Assembly: GCA_900455085.1 (NCBI GenBank)
Contig: UGTZ01000001.1
Location: 2,386,501-2,450,500, forward strand
Length of the DNA: 64,000 bases
Source of the DNA: Providencia rettgeri
GTDB lineage: Bacteria > Pseudomonadota > Gammaproteobacteria > Enterobacterales > Enterobacteriaceae
Direction of reading: 5' to 3'
In this document: piece by piece, positions 57,333 through 64,000 of the stretch
Layout of the letters: every line of letters starts with the position of its first letter
Position numbering within the stretch: position 1 is the stretch's first letter
Position numbers and translations under genes: made by a program
The notes under the pieces: generated by a model
The model's database searches: none
What the model was told of the DNA's origin: nothing
What the model saw: only the letters and a program-made list of their open reading frames with translations

Positions 57333-57510
57333 TGCGCAATTATACATGATGTTACGTTGTTTTTGGAGAGCTTATCTAGTCACTTAAGAAAGGATTTAAC
57401 CTATTACGTTAACTAAAGTCATTTTTATTGGAACTAAATTTTAGTTAATGTTTTTATTACGCACTTTCATCTGTTAGCGCTTATTTAGATAATCTTTTCT
57501 ATATCAACAA

Positions 57511-57537
57511 AAAAGCCCCGCTATAAGCAGGGCTTTT
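57511..57537. terminator. terminator of yeaY
   Basis: AAAAGCCC (57511-57518) and GGGCTTTT (57530-57537) with T runs on both strands, 20 bases after the yeaY stop. Confidence 0.9.
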
Positions 57538-57556
57538 AAATAAAGAAAGATAATCA

Positions 57557-58159
57557 TTATTCTGTTAGATACGTTTGTACGGGTACTGGGCCTCCAGGAT
57601 AACCGTATCCATAACCATAGCCCCACGGGTGGTTATAAAAATACGGGTCGCCATAATAACCATAACCCCACGGGCCAGATGGCGGAAGCATGACACTTTG
57701 TGCAACATTCCAGCGTTGGAAACCTGTTACATCTAACGTGACATATTTATAAGGAACTTGCCCTACTTTTCCTTGTTGCTCCCCAGTGATTTTCCCCACC
57801 ACAGTAATATAACGGTTAGTAAAATCACTTGGTTCACGAAAACCATTTAGGTACGCATAAATACGCCCAATAGAAGGGGAATTGAGTTCTGGCGCAGCAT
57901 CATATTTATTTAATGCCATCACCGCAATTTCTAAACGTGTTCTTGCTGTTTCATTTTTAACTGCAAGCACTTTCCCGCCAAAACGTGCCTCCTGCCCAAT
58001 ATACATTTCAGGAGCATTTTGTACGGATGTTAAGTTATCTGTTGGGTTTTGCACCGAACCTTGAATTGAAGCAGGTATCGAAACACACCCTGTCAGTGCT
58101 AATATGCTTGCAACAAAAAGGCCTTTAAGTGCATTACGGCAGTTTAATTCAATGTTCAT
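57557..58159 (-). CDS. yeaY: Slp family outer-membrane lipoprotein YeaY
   Basis: 200 residues with lipobox LTGC (Cys25), the Slp-family core GQEARFGGKVLAVKNETARTRLEIAVMALN and VTGFQRWNVAQ, and a Gly/Tyr/Pro-rich tail (WGYGYYGDPYFYNHPWGYGYGYGYP). The related Slp is starvation-induced in E. coli. Gene order tsaB-yeaY-fadD is as in E. coli. Confidence 0.93.
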   Translation of the reverse strand: MNIELNCRNALKGLFVASILALTGCVSIPASIQGSVQNPTDNLTSVQNAPEMYIGQEARFGGKVLAVKNETARTRLEIAVMALNKYDAAPELNSPSIGRIYAYLNGFREPSDFTNRYITVVGKITGEQQGKVGQVPYKYVTLDVTGFQRWNVAQSVMLPPSGPWGYGYYGDPYFYNHPWGYGYGYGYPGGPVPVQTYLTE

Positions 58160-58350
58160 AGACCACCTCCGATTAGCGACATTATAAATTCAGGTAATAC
58201 AGTTTTAAATAGCATTTAGCAAACAAAACACGATATGTTAAAAGTAGCCATAAGAATTCTATTACACCCTAATAATATCCTAAATTATTGAATGATTCGA
58301 TTCGTATTTTTATTATTCAATATTGGATTTATTTTCTGTTTAATATAAAA

Positions 58351-58380
58351 AATTGGCTATATCACGTGATATAGCCAATT
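58351..58380 (-). terminator. terminator of tsaB: 30-base perfect palindrome
   Basis: AATTGGCTATATCAC (58351-58365) and GTGATATAGCCAATT (58366-58380) form a perfect palindrome with no spacer. On the minus strand it is followed by TTTTTTAT, 23 bases after the tsaB stop, so it works as an intrinsic terminator in RNA. Confidence 0.85.
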
Positions 58381-58403
58381 CAAATCAATTAATTTCCCAT
58401 GTA

Positions 58404-59102
58404 TTATTCACGACCAGGCAATTTTTTCCATGTAACTTCATTACGTAGGTAAGTAGGTTCGACGTTTTCAACGGCAACCACTTTTCCCTGTTGCCATAAT
58501 TGCGCAGCAATGGGTAACATATCTTGCGCATCAGGCAGCGTAATATGGCTATTGGACAATGAAGCTGAGTCATTCAGCAATGAAGGATACGCTTCCCATC
58601 CAGTTCCTGCATAACTCCAAGCCCCTGAAAGCCCAGTAAATTTATTTTTAAAATCATCGGGAAGTAGAACAGCTTCGGTTTCTTCACCTAACCAGTGACC
58701 TTCAGATGTTCGCTGATATTGGGCACAATAAATTTCTGACATCCGTGCATCAATAGCCACTAATACCTGTTTATGCCCCGCTATACGAAAGGCGCCTTCG
58801 GCAAGTGTCATTAAAGAGGAAACGCCAATCATGGGTAAATTAGCTCCTAATGCTAACCCTTGTGCGATACCAACACCAATACGAACCCCGGTGAAACTTC
58901 CTGGGCCTCGCCCGAAAGCTAATGCATCTAACTGATTTAACCCCATTCCGGCTTCCGCAAGAACGTCCTCAACCATGGGTAAGATTTTTTGCGTGTGCTC
59001 ACGGGGAGAAACCGCAAAACGAGAAATAATATCACCTTCACACCAAAGTGCGACTGAACAGGCTTCTGTTGCTGTATCAACAGCAAGAATACGACTCGAC
59101 AT
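58404..59102 (-). CDS. tsaB: tRNA threonylcarbamoyladenosine biosynthesis protein TsaB
   Basis: 232 residues of the ASKHA fold: ILAVDTATEACSVALW at the N-terminus and the conserved ALAFGRGPGSFTGVRIGVGIAQGLA. It forms the TsaBDE complex that makes t6A in tRNA. Order yoaA-tsaB-yeaY as in E. coli. Confidence 0.97.
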   Translation of the reverse strand: MSSRILAVDTATEACSVALWCEGDIISRFAVSPREHTQKILPMVEDVLAEAGMGLNQLDALAFGRGPGSFTGVRIGVGIAQGLALGANLPMIGVSSLMTLAEGAFRIAGHKQVLVAIDARMSEIYCAQYQRTSEGHWLGEETEAVLLPDDFKNKFTGLSGAWSYAGTGWEAYPSLLNDSASLSNSHITLPDAQDMLPIAAQLWQQGKVVAVENVEPTYLRNEVTWKKLPGRE

Positions 59103-59197
59103 GCCTAAACTCCGGCAAATTAATAGTTTCTAATTGAAAGATGCCGATTATATTAACATAAACGGCCGTAGGAATAGCAGAAAAACAAAGGTGGGAT

Positions 59198-61123
59198 TTA
59201 CCTCGTTCTATTAACTTCTTGTCTTTTCTCTTCAAGAAATGCAATTGCTTTTTGTATACTTCTTGTTCGCGGTGATGGCGGAAGGCTACGTAAAAAAACC
59301 TCACCATAAGGACGTGTCACTAAGCGGTTATCACAAATAACGATAACCCCATAATCACTGGTATCACGAATTAACCGCCCGACACCTTGTTTTAAAGTAA
59401 TCACGGCATCTGGTAATTGAACATCAGAAAAAGGGTCTCCGCCTCGTAATTCACAATCTTCGATACGCGCTCTTAATAATGGGTCATCCGGCGCAGTAAA
59501 TGGGAGTTTATCGATAATGACACAAGTCAGTTCATCACCTCGCACATCAACCCCTTCCCAAAAACTACTGGTAGCAACTAAAACGGCATTCCCTGCTGAA
59601 ATGAATTGGGATAACAGTTTATTTTTACTGCTTTCCCCTTGCATTAAGACGGGTAATGTCAATGAGGATTTAAACTCTTCGGCCAATTCACGCATCATCA
59701 GGTGCGATGTACATAAAAAGAAACAGCGCCCCTGATTTTTTTCAATCATAGGTCGTAGCATTGTTGCTAATTTTTGTGCTAGACCTCGTTGATTGAGCTC
59801 GGGTAAAAAACGGGGAACACATAATAAGGTTTGGCTTTGATAATCAAATGGGCTGGCTAATAATAACGTTTTTGCACTGACTAAACCTAAACGGTCAGTG
59901 AAGTGACTTAATTTTTCATTTACCGACAAAGTTGCTGATGTGAAAACCCAACTGCCTGGCGTACTTGCAATCATTTCGCTGAATTTATCTGCAACCGTTA
60001 AGGGGGTTAGCGCCAGTAAAAAATGGCGACCATAACTTTCAAACCAATAACTGTAACCCGCAATCGTCACATCTTTTAAACGATTCAAACGATTTCGGTA
60101 AATAGTGACGCGCTCAAAAATTGAGTCTAAGCTCTGTGATCGGCCTAAAGTGGTTTTAATCACTTCGTAACAAAGTTCAAGAGAATCATCAAGTAATGTC
60201 AATGCTCTTTGCACTTCAGGGCGTTTTAGTAAATCACGTAAATTACCACGAAAACTGTTTTCCCCCAAATTGAGCCGGAAATCCAGTGTACTTTGCGTGA
60301 GCCTATCTGCACTTTTTTGTAGTTGCACTTGGTCTTTTAACTCAGTTCGATAGGCCATAATCATATCGCGTGCAAGATCAAGCAGCTGACGACTGCTAAG
60401 TTGCTGACCAAAATATTGGCTGGCGATATCTGGAATTTGGTGCGCTTCATCAAAAATCATGACTTCTGCTTGGGGAATTAGCTCACCAAAACCTGTGTCT
60501 TTCACGACTCTATCAGCCATAAATAAATGGTGATTTACAACAACAATATCCGCTTCTAAGGCTTTACGACGCGCTTTTAAGACAAAACAGTCTTGGTAAC
60601 GTGGGCAGTCGCTGCCGAGACAATTATCATTGGTACTCGTCACTAACGGCCAAACTGGGCTGTCTTCAGCAATATCATGGCAGGTACTCGTATCACCTAA
60701 CTCAGATTCGATTGACCAACTACGTAACCTCACTACCGCTGACAATATTTCAGGTTCAAGGCTACCACCACCGAGGGACTGTTGGTCTAATCGCTCTAAG
60801 CATAAATAATTTGATCGCCCCTTTAACAAGGCTGTACGCCCAGTGTAACCCATGGCATCAATAATTGTCGGTAAGTCCCGGTGATACAGTTGATCTTGTA
60901 AGGCTTTTGACCCCGTAGAAACAATGACTTTTTTTCCACTACGCAATGCAGGAACTAAATAAGCATAAGTTTTTCCTGTTCCAGTACCGGCTTCCGCCAC
61001 TAGCACATGCTGCTGCTCAATCGACTCAGTTACTGCGTTAGACATCGTAACTTGTGCTTCTCGAGGCTGAAAACCGGGAATTGTTCTGGCTAAAAAGCCA
61101 TCCGCAGAAAAATCGTCGTGCAC
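59198..61123 (-). CDS. yoaA: DinG-family ATP-dependent DNA helicase YoaA
   Basis: 641 residues. Walker A EAGTGTGKTYAYLVPAL, four cysteines of an iron-sulfur cluster (TCHD, LGSDCPRYQDCFV), DEAH in IFDEAHQIPD, and C-terminal SFWEGVDVRGDEL and QGVGRLIRDTSDYGV (motif VI). It is an XPD-like helicase involved in repair of stalled replication. Divergent from yoaB. Confidence 0.95.
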   Translation of the reverse strand: MHDDFSADGFLARTIPGFQPREAQVTMSNAVTESIEQQHVLVAEAGTGTGKTYAYLVPALRSGKKVIVSTGSKALQDQLYHRDLPTIIDAMGYTGRTALLKGRSNYLCLERLDQQSLGGGSLEPEILSAVVRLRSWSIESELGDTSTCHDIAEDSPVWPLVTSTNDNCLGSDCPRYQDCFVLKARRKALEADIVVVNHHLFMADRVVKDTGFGELIPQAEVMIFDEAHQIPDIASQYFGQQLSSRQLLDLARDMIMAYRTELKDQVQLQKSADRLTQSTLDFRLNLGENSFRGNLRDLLKRPEVQRALTLLDDSLELCYEVIKTTLGRSQSLDSIFERVTIYRNRLNRLKDVTIAGYSYWFESYGRHFLLALTPLTVADKFSEMIASTPGSWVFTSATLSVNEKLSHFTDRLGLVSAKTLLLASPFDYQSQTLLCVPRFLPELNQRGLAQKLATMLRPMIEKNQGRCFFLCTSHLMMRELAEEFKSSLTLPVLMQGESSKNKLLSQFISAGNAVLVATSSFWEGVDVRGDELTCVIIDKLPFTAPDDPLLRARIEDCELRGGDPFSDVQLPDAVITLKQGVGRLIRDTSDYGVIVICDNRLVTRPYGEVFLRSLPPSPRTRSIQKAIAFLEEKRQEVNRTR

Positions 61124-61271
61124 TACAAGACCTATTTATTAGTAATAATGAGGGCACACTTTACCATGAGTTTATTAACCCTGCTGAGGTAATTATTATC
61201 CCTTGAACAACTGATTTTCATCCAGCCTACAAACTGTTATTCTTGAGCCACATGTATAATAAGGAATAATT

Positions 61272-61619
61272 ATGACTATCAAACGTATTGACCCGGATAA
61301 TCGTTGGTCTGAAGCTGTTATTCACAATAATGTAATTTACTACACCAGTGTACCTGAAAACCTTGACGCTGATATTGTTGCTCAAACAGCAAACACGCTC
61401 GCGGCAATTGATGTCATGCTTGAACGTGTTGGTTCAGACAAAAGTAAAATTCTTGATGCCACCATTTTTCTTGCTGATAAAGCCGATTTTGCTGGTATGA
61501 ACCAAGCATGGGATGCTTGGGTTGTTGCTGGAAGTGCGCCTGTCCGCTGTACTGTCCAAGCATTGTTGATGAAGCCAGAATATAAAGTTGAAATTAAGAT
61601 TGTTGCAGCAATTGATTGA
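61272..61619 (+). CDS. yoaB: RidA/YjgF family protein YoaB
   Basis: 115 residues with the Rid fold; ends in PVRCTVQALLMKPEYKVEIKIVAA. The conserved Arg (APVRCTVQA) that binds the imine substrate carboxylate is present. YoaB belongs to the Rid family that deaminates reactive enamines/imines or related small molecules. AAGGA lies before the ATG. Neighbour of yoaA as in E. coli. Confidence 0.95.
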   Translation: MTIKRIDPDNRWSEAVIHNNVIYYTSVPENLDADIVAQTANTLAAIDVMLERVGSDKSKILDATIFLADKADFAGMNQAWDAWVVAGSAPVRCTVQALLMKPEYKVEIKIVAAID

Positions 61620-61645
61620 TTAGACAGGTTTTGCTTTGCATAAAA

Positions 61646-61670
61646 ATGGGCGCCAATTATTAGCGCCCAT
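61646..61670 (+). terminator. terminator of yoaB
   Basis: ATGGGCGC (61646-61653) and GCGCCCAT (61663-61670) with a nine-base loop, 26 bases after yoaB. The T tract is poor. Confidence 0.6.
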
Positions 61671-61675
61671 CCATG

Positions 61676-61794
61676 CTCTAAATAGTTTGTGATGTCGCTA
61701 GGCGGCAAGTGAGTTAATCCCTTGGGGCATACAAAAGTATGTGACTAGGGTTAACGAATGCAGCCAACAACGCGACAACGCAAAATATGACGAG
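61676..61794. repeat. dispersed intergenic palindromic repeat
   Basis: About 120 bases with a central hairpin CATAC/GTATG (61728-61741) and outer arms GTTAAC-CCTAG / AGGGATTAAC. On the minus strand it contains TTGTTGGCTGCATTCGTTAA and ACTCACTTGCCGCCTAGCG. I recall very similar sequences scattered between genes in Yersinia, Serratia and Photorhabdus, so it is probably a copy of that element. It abuts the mdtI stop codon. Only one copy is seen in this window. Confidence 0.55.
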
Positions 61795-61796
61795 CA

Positions 61797-62128
61797 TTAT
61801 GACATCTTAATAAGCACCATCCCCAGCAACAGTAACACAATTCCCCCCAGCCTTTATAATTTAGCCGTTGATTGAAAAGAATCCAACCTGCTGCTACTGT
61901 CGCGATAATACCGAATGCTCCCCATAATGCATAAGCAATTGAAAGTTCGATTCCTTTTACAGCTTGTGCTAATGCACTGAAGGCTCCAAGTACCGCAATT
62001 AGGGAGAGAATACCTACCCAATATCGTTTAAATCCATTCGACATTTTTAACAAAATGTTGGCTGCGATTTCTAATATTACGGCTAGGATCAAAAACGCAG
62101 CATGCCACCATTCAAAATGACTCGCCAT
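61797..62128 (-). CDS. mdtI: spermidine export protein MdtI (one frameshift)
   Basis: 110 residues after repair (E. coli 109), small multidrug resistance family with four helices: WWHAAFLILAVILEIAANILLKMSNGF and AVKGIELSIAYALWGAFGIIATVAAGWILF. The frame breaks in six C (61843-61848, plus strand); one more base gives GWGGIVLLLLGMVLIKMS and a stop at 61797. It starts one base after the mdtJ stop and forms a heterodimeric spermidine exporter with MdtJ. Confidence 0.9.
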
Positions 62129-62129
62129 A

Positions 62130-62558
62130 TTACGCCTCCGACTTAGCTTCGCGTCCAACTAAAGCATTTGTTTTGGCAGCATTGACCGCGTTTTGTGTAA
62201 CTTGTTTTACTTTCTGTGCAGATTGACGAACGGTGGCTTTTTTGGTGCCTGATTTAATCAACCCAATACCGGTGATCAGTAATACTAATCCACCTATTTT
62301 CATCGGTGATAGTGATTCTCCAAACCACATGACACTAAATGTTGTGATAAAAAGAATACCGATCCCTTCCCAGAGTGCATAGGCGACACCTAATGCCACT
62401 TTTTTAACTGCAATGGCAAGTAAAATGTATGATGTTGCTATCATGACATACATCACCACCATACCGGTGAAATCACCACTAACGCTGGCATGTTTCATTG
62501 ATAATGTACCGATAACCTCGGCAACGATAGCTAATACTAAAAATATCCAGTAAATCAT
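62130..62558 (-). CDS. mdtJ: spermidine export protein MdtJ
   Basis: 142 residues, small multidrug resistance family: MIYWIFLVLAIVAEVIGTLSMKHA with the conserved Glu, and KKVALGVAYALWEGIGILFITTFSV. It is longer than E. coli MdtJ (121) by a charged C-terminal tail after GLIKSG. It pairs with MdtI. A leader of about 330 bases precedes it. Confidence 0.94.
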   Translation of the reverse strand: MIYWIFLVLAIVAEVIGTLSMKHASVSGDFTGMVVMYVMIATSYILLAIAVKKVALGVAYALWEGIGILFITTFSVMWFGESLSPMKIGGLVLLITGIGLIKSGTKKATVRQSAQKVKQVTQNAVNAAKTNALVGREAKSEA

Positions 62559-62706
62559 TATAATATCTCTCTATGTACAGCCACGTAATAGCCTGTTTTT
62601 TGTACAGAACAAATAGACAAATTACTATTGCGCGATTGTTGAAAATTCAAATAAATAACAACGTGTTGCTGAGTTTATTCAGCGAAATGAATAATCGAGA
62701 GAGACG

Positions 62707-62817
62707 CTATAATGCACCACACCAGTAGTGTTCACTGGAAAGGATAGCTGAAAGGAAAAGCCTGTGTGTCGTTCTTTTTTGGGACTTGCTGATCTTGCCG
62801 CTAGTTGAGCTAAGCAT
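62707..62817 (-). CDS. candidate 36-residue leader peptide of mdtJI
   Basis: Starts MLSSTSGKISKSQKRTTHRL and ends SEHYWCGAL, inside the long mdtJ leader. In E. coli, mdtJI is reported to have an upstream small frame (mdtU) that senses spermidine; position and size fit that idea, but I cannot confirm homology. A second overlapping frame (62873-62679, 64 residues, starting MRVRSKLGRCLPDE) is also open. Confidence 0.4.
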   Translation of the reverse strand: MLSSTSGKISKSQKRTTHRLFLSAILSSEHYWCGAL

Positions 62818-62895
62818 GATATCTTATTCTTTTCATCAGGTAGACATCTACCCAATTTACTCCGAACCCTCATGTTGATAGTTAATTTCAGCTTA

Positions 62896-62924
62896 TTTTT
62901 AGCATGCCAAATTTATTAAGTCAA
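62896..62924 (-). promoter_or_regulatory. promoter for the mdtJI leader
   Basis: TTGACT (62924-62919) and TAAAAA (62901-62896), spacer 17 bases with TGC before the -10. Start of transcription near 62889, giving a leader of about 330 bases before mdtJ, long enough for peptide- or RNA-based control. Confidence 0.6.
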
Positions 62925-63192
62925 TGAATATAAACATTTTTTGCATTGAATAAAAATATGCATAACTATTCATTAATATGCTAATCAACCCTTGAACTAT
63001 CAACAATTATACGAATAAACAAGCGGCAACGATAAATTTTTCATTGGAATTATTTTATAAAAAAATCTCTTTATTCCACTTTTTATACTCTCATCACACC
63101 TAAAATATACTATTCGATTTTTAACATTGACAACCTGATTGAACAAGCTTCTTATAGTAGCCATATGATTGTAATATGCCGAAGAGAGAGCC
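62925..63192. other. intergenic region upstream of pdxK
   Basis: AT-rich divergent region; it should hold the pdxK promoter. TTGACA near 63127 and TATAGT about 20 bases further are imperfectly spaced. No gene seen. Confidence 0.4.
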
Positions 63193-64000
63193 ATGAATAC
63201 CTTTAGCCTTACCTCCAATAGTTTCCAAAATGCCGCAGATGCAACACCATTACCTTATGATGTCGTATCAATTCAGTCGCAAGTTATTTATGGCAGCGTT
63301 GGGAATAGCATTGCCGTTCCAGCGTTGACAAAACAAGGTTTACGAGTAGCTGCAGTCCCTACCGTAGTACTGAGTAATACTCCTCATTACACCACTTGCT
63401 ATGGTGGGGAGTTACCTGGAGAGTGGTTTCGTGGTTATTTAAACGGTTTTGTTGAACGTGGTAGTTTAGATTCTGTAAGAGCTATTTTGACTGGTTATCT
63501 AGGCTCCCCAGAAAAAGCTCAAGACTTAGCTGACTGGTTAACCCTCGTCCGCAAAGAACGAGCAGCACTGCCGGTTATTGTTGACCCAGTCATGGGGGAT
63601 GAGGACAGTGGTTTTTATATTCCCCCTGAAATTGCCGAGGTCTACCGTGATAAAGTCATACCTTTAGCAACAGGAATTATTCCAAACAAATTCGAGCTCA
63701 TGACCTTAAGTGGCAAACAAGTTAATAATTTGGATGATGCAACAGCTGCAGCCCGCAGCTTATTAAAAGGAAATACCCAGTGGGTAATCATCACAAGTGC
63801 TTTCCAGCCTGATGATGATAATATCGAAGTGGTCTGTGTTACCAAAGATGACGTCGCCGTGATCCGCCACAAGCGTTACCCTGTCACGCCAAAAGGAACG
63901 GGGGATTTATTTGGTGCAGAACTCACCGCACAATTATTAGCTGGGCTGTCCGTTCCTGATGCCGCTAAAATGGCGTGTTTACGCATCGAACAAGCGATTA
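63193..64000 (+). CDS. pdxK: pyridoxine/pyridoxal/pyridoxamine kinase PdxK (partial)
   Basis: The first 269 codons are present; the end is beyond the window. Ribokinase-family kinase: VVSIQSQVIYGSVGNSIAVPAL, PTVVLSNTPHY, VDPVMGDEDSGFY, NKFELMTLSG, and the catalytic TPKGTGDLFGAELTAQLLAG with the active-site Asp. It phosphorylates B6 vitamers to make pyridoxal phosphate. The sequence fits PdxK better than PdxY. GAGAG precedes the ATG. Confidence 0.92.
   Translation, partial: MNTFSLTSNSFQNAADATPLPYDVVSIQSQVIYGSVGNSIAVPALTKQGLRVAAVPTVVLSNTPHYTTCYGGELPGEWFRGYLNGFVERGSLDSVRAILTGYLGSPEKAQDLADWLTLVRKERAALPVIVDPVMGDEDSGFYIPPEIAEVYRDKVIPLATGIIPNKFELMTLSGKQVNNLDDATAAARSLLKGNTQWVIITSAFQPDDDNIEVVCVTKDDVAVIRHKRYPVTPKGTGDLFGAELTAQLLAGLSVPDAAKMACLRIEQAI

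Noticed and set aside
61751..61796. Longer MdtI C-terminus in the unshifted frame
   Set aside because: The cysteine/arginine-rich tail is unlike the family and is explained by a missing base in a C run.
63000..63218. 72-codon minus-strand frame near the pdxK start
   Set aside because: It overlaps the start of pdxK on the opposite strand and has no supporting signal.
1..64000. tRNA, rRNA, prophage or insertion-sequence genes
   Set aside because: None recognised on either strand; accessory regions contain no transposase or integrase.

Overview
The window looks like a chromosomal segment of an AT-rich enterobacterium of the Morganellaceae, most likely Providencia. The call rests on E. coli-like gene order in the housekeeping blocks (fnr-uspE, pntAB/ydgH-ydgI, hrpA/azoR, ydbH-ynbE-ydbL, ldhA-hslJ, ycgN-ycgM-ycgL/minCDE, rnd-fadD-yeaY-tsaB-yoaA/yoaB, mdtJI), low GC, a type 3 (mrk) fimbrial operon and a tyrosine decarboxylase/tyrosine permease pair. 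Genus is an inference; no rRNA or tRNA gene was seen.

Layout. 1-4012: yhiI-rbbA-yhhJ exporter operon (minus strand, last gene cut by the window edge). 4384-7042: a GNAT acetyltransferase and an ABC-F ATPase preceded by a leader peptide and a hairpin that covers its ribosome binding site. 7256-8126: a PadR/YqjI-type regulator with a coupled small gene, two operator-like palindromes and an excellent Fur box that no longer faces a gene. 8276-11448: tyramine-forming tyrP-tyrDC pair. 11851-33822: mostly ordinary housekeeping, fermentation and redox genes. 34001-42567: accessory region with a broken DJ-1/PfpI gene, an MrpJ-like regulator, mrkABCD fimbriae and 1.6 kb of AT-rich non-coding DNA. 42882-47536: small proteins, ycg genes, mltB and the Min system. 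47689-53795: the most interesting locus, a hemophilin / Slam (type XI secretion) / TonB-dependent receptor / TonB cluster under a Fur-like promoter. 53796-64000: rnd, fadD with a FadR operator, yeaY, tsaB, yoaA, yoaB, mdtJI with a long leader, and the start of pdxK.

How the genes work together. The hemophilin cluster reads as a self-contained heme-scavenging unit: a secreted heme-binding protein, its dedicated outer-membrane secretion channel, the receptor that takes heme back, and an energy-transducing TonB. An internal hairpin after the hemophilin gene would give more secreted protein than secretion channel. The tyrDC-tyrP pair would exchange tyrosine for tyramine. The mrk operon builds adhesive type 3 fimbriae but lacks mrkF.

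Quality warning. At least seventeen single-base frameshifts interrupt otherwise full-length, conserved genes (ABC-F x3, tyrP, tyrDC, quinone oxidoreductase, pntA, hrpA x3, the pfpI-like gene, mrkD x2, the TonB receptor, rnd x2, mdtI). Nearly all sit in short runs of one base, with both gains and losses. This pattern points to sequencing or assembly error rather than gene decay, so these genes are annotated as single CDSs with their shift positions. Only the pfpI-like gene also carries an in-frame stop and is called a pseudogene.
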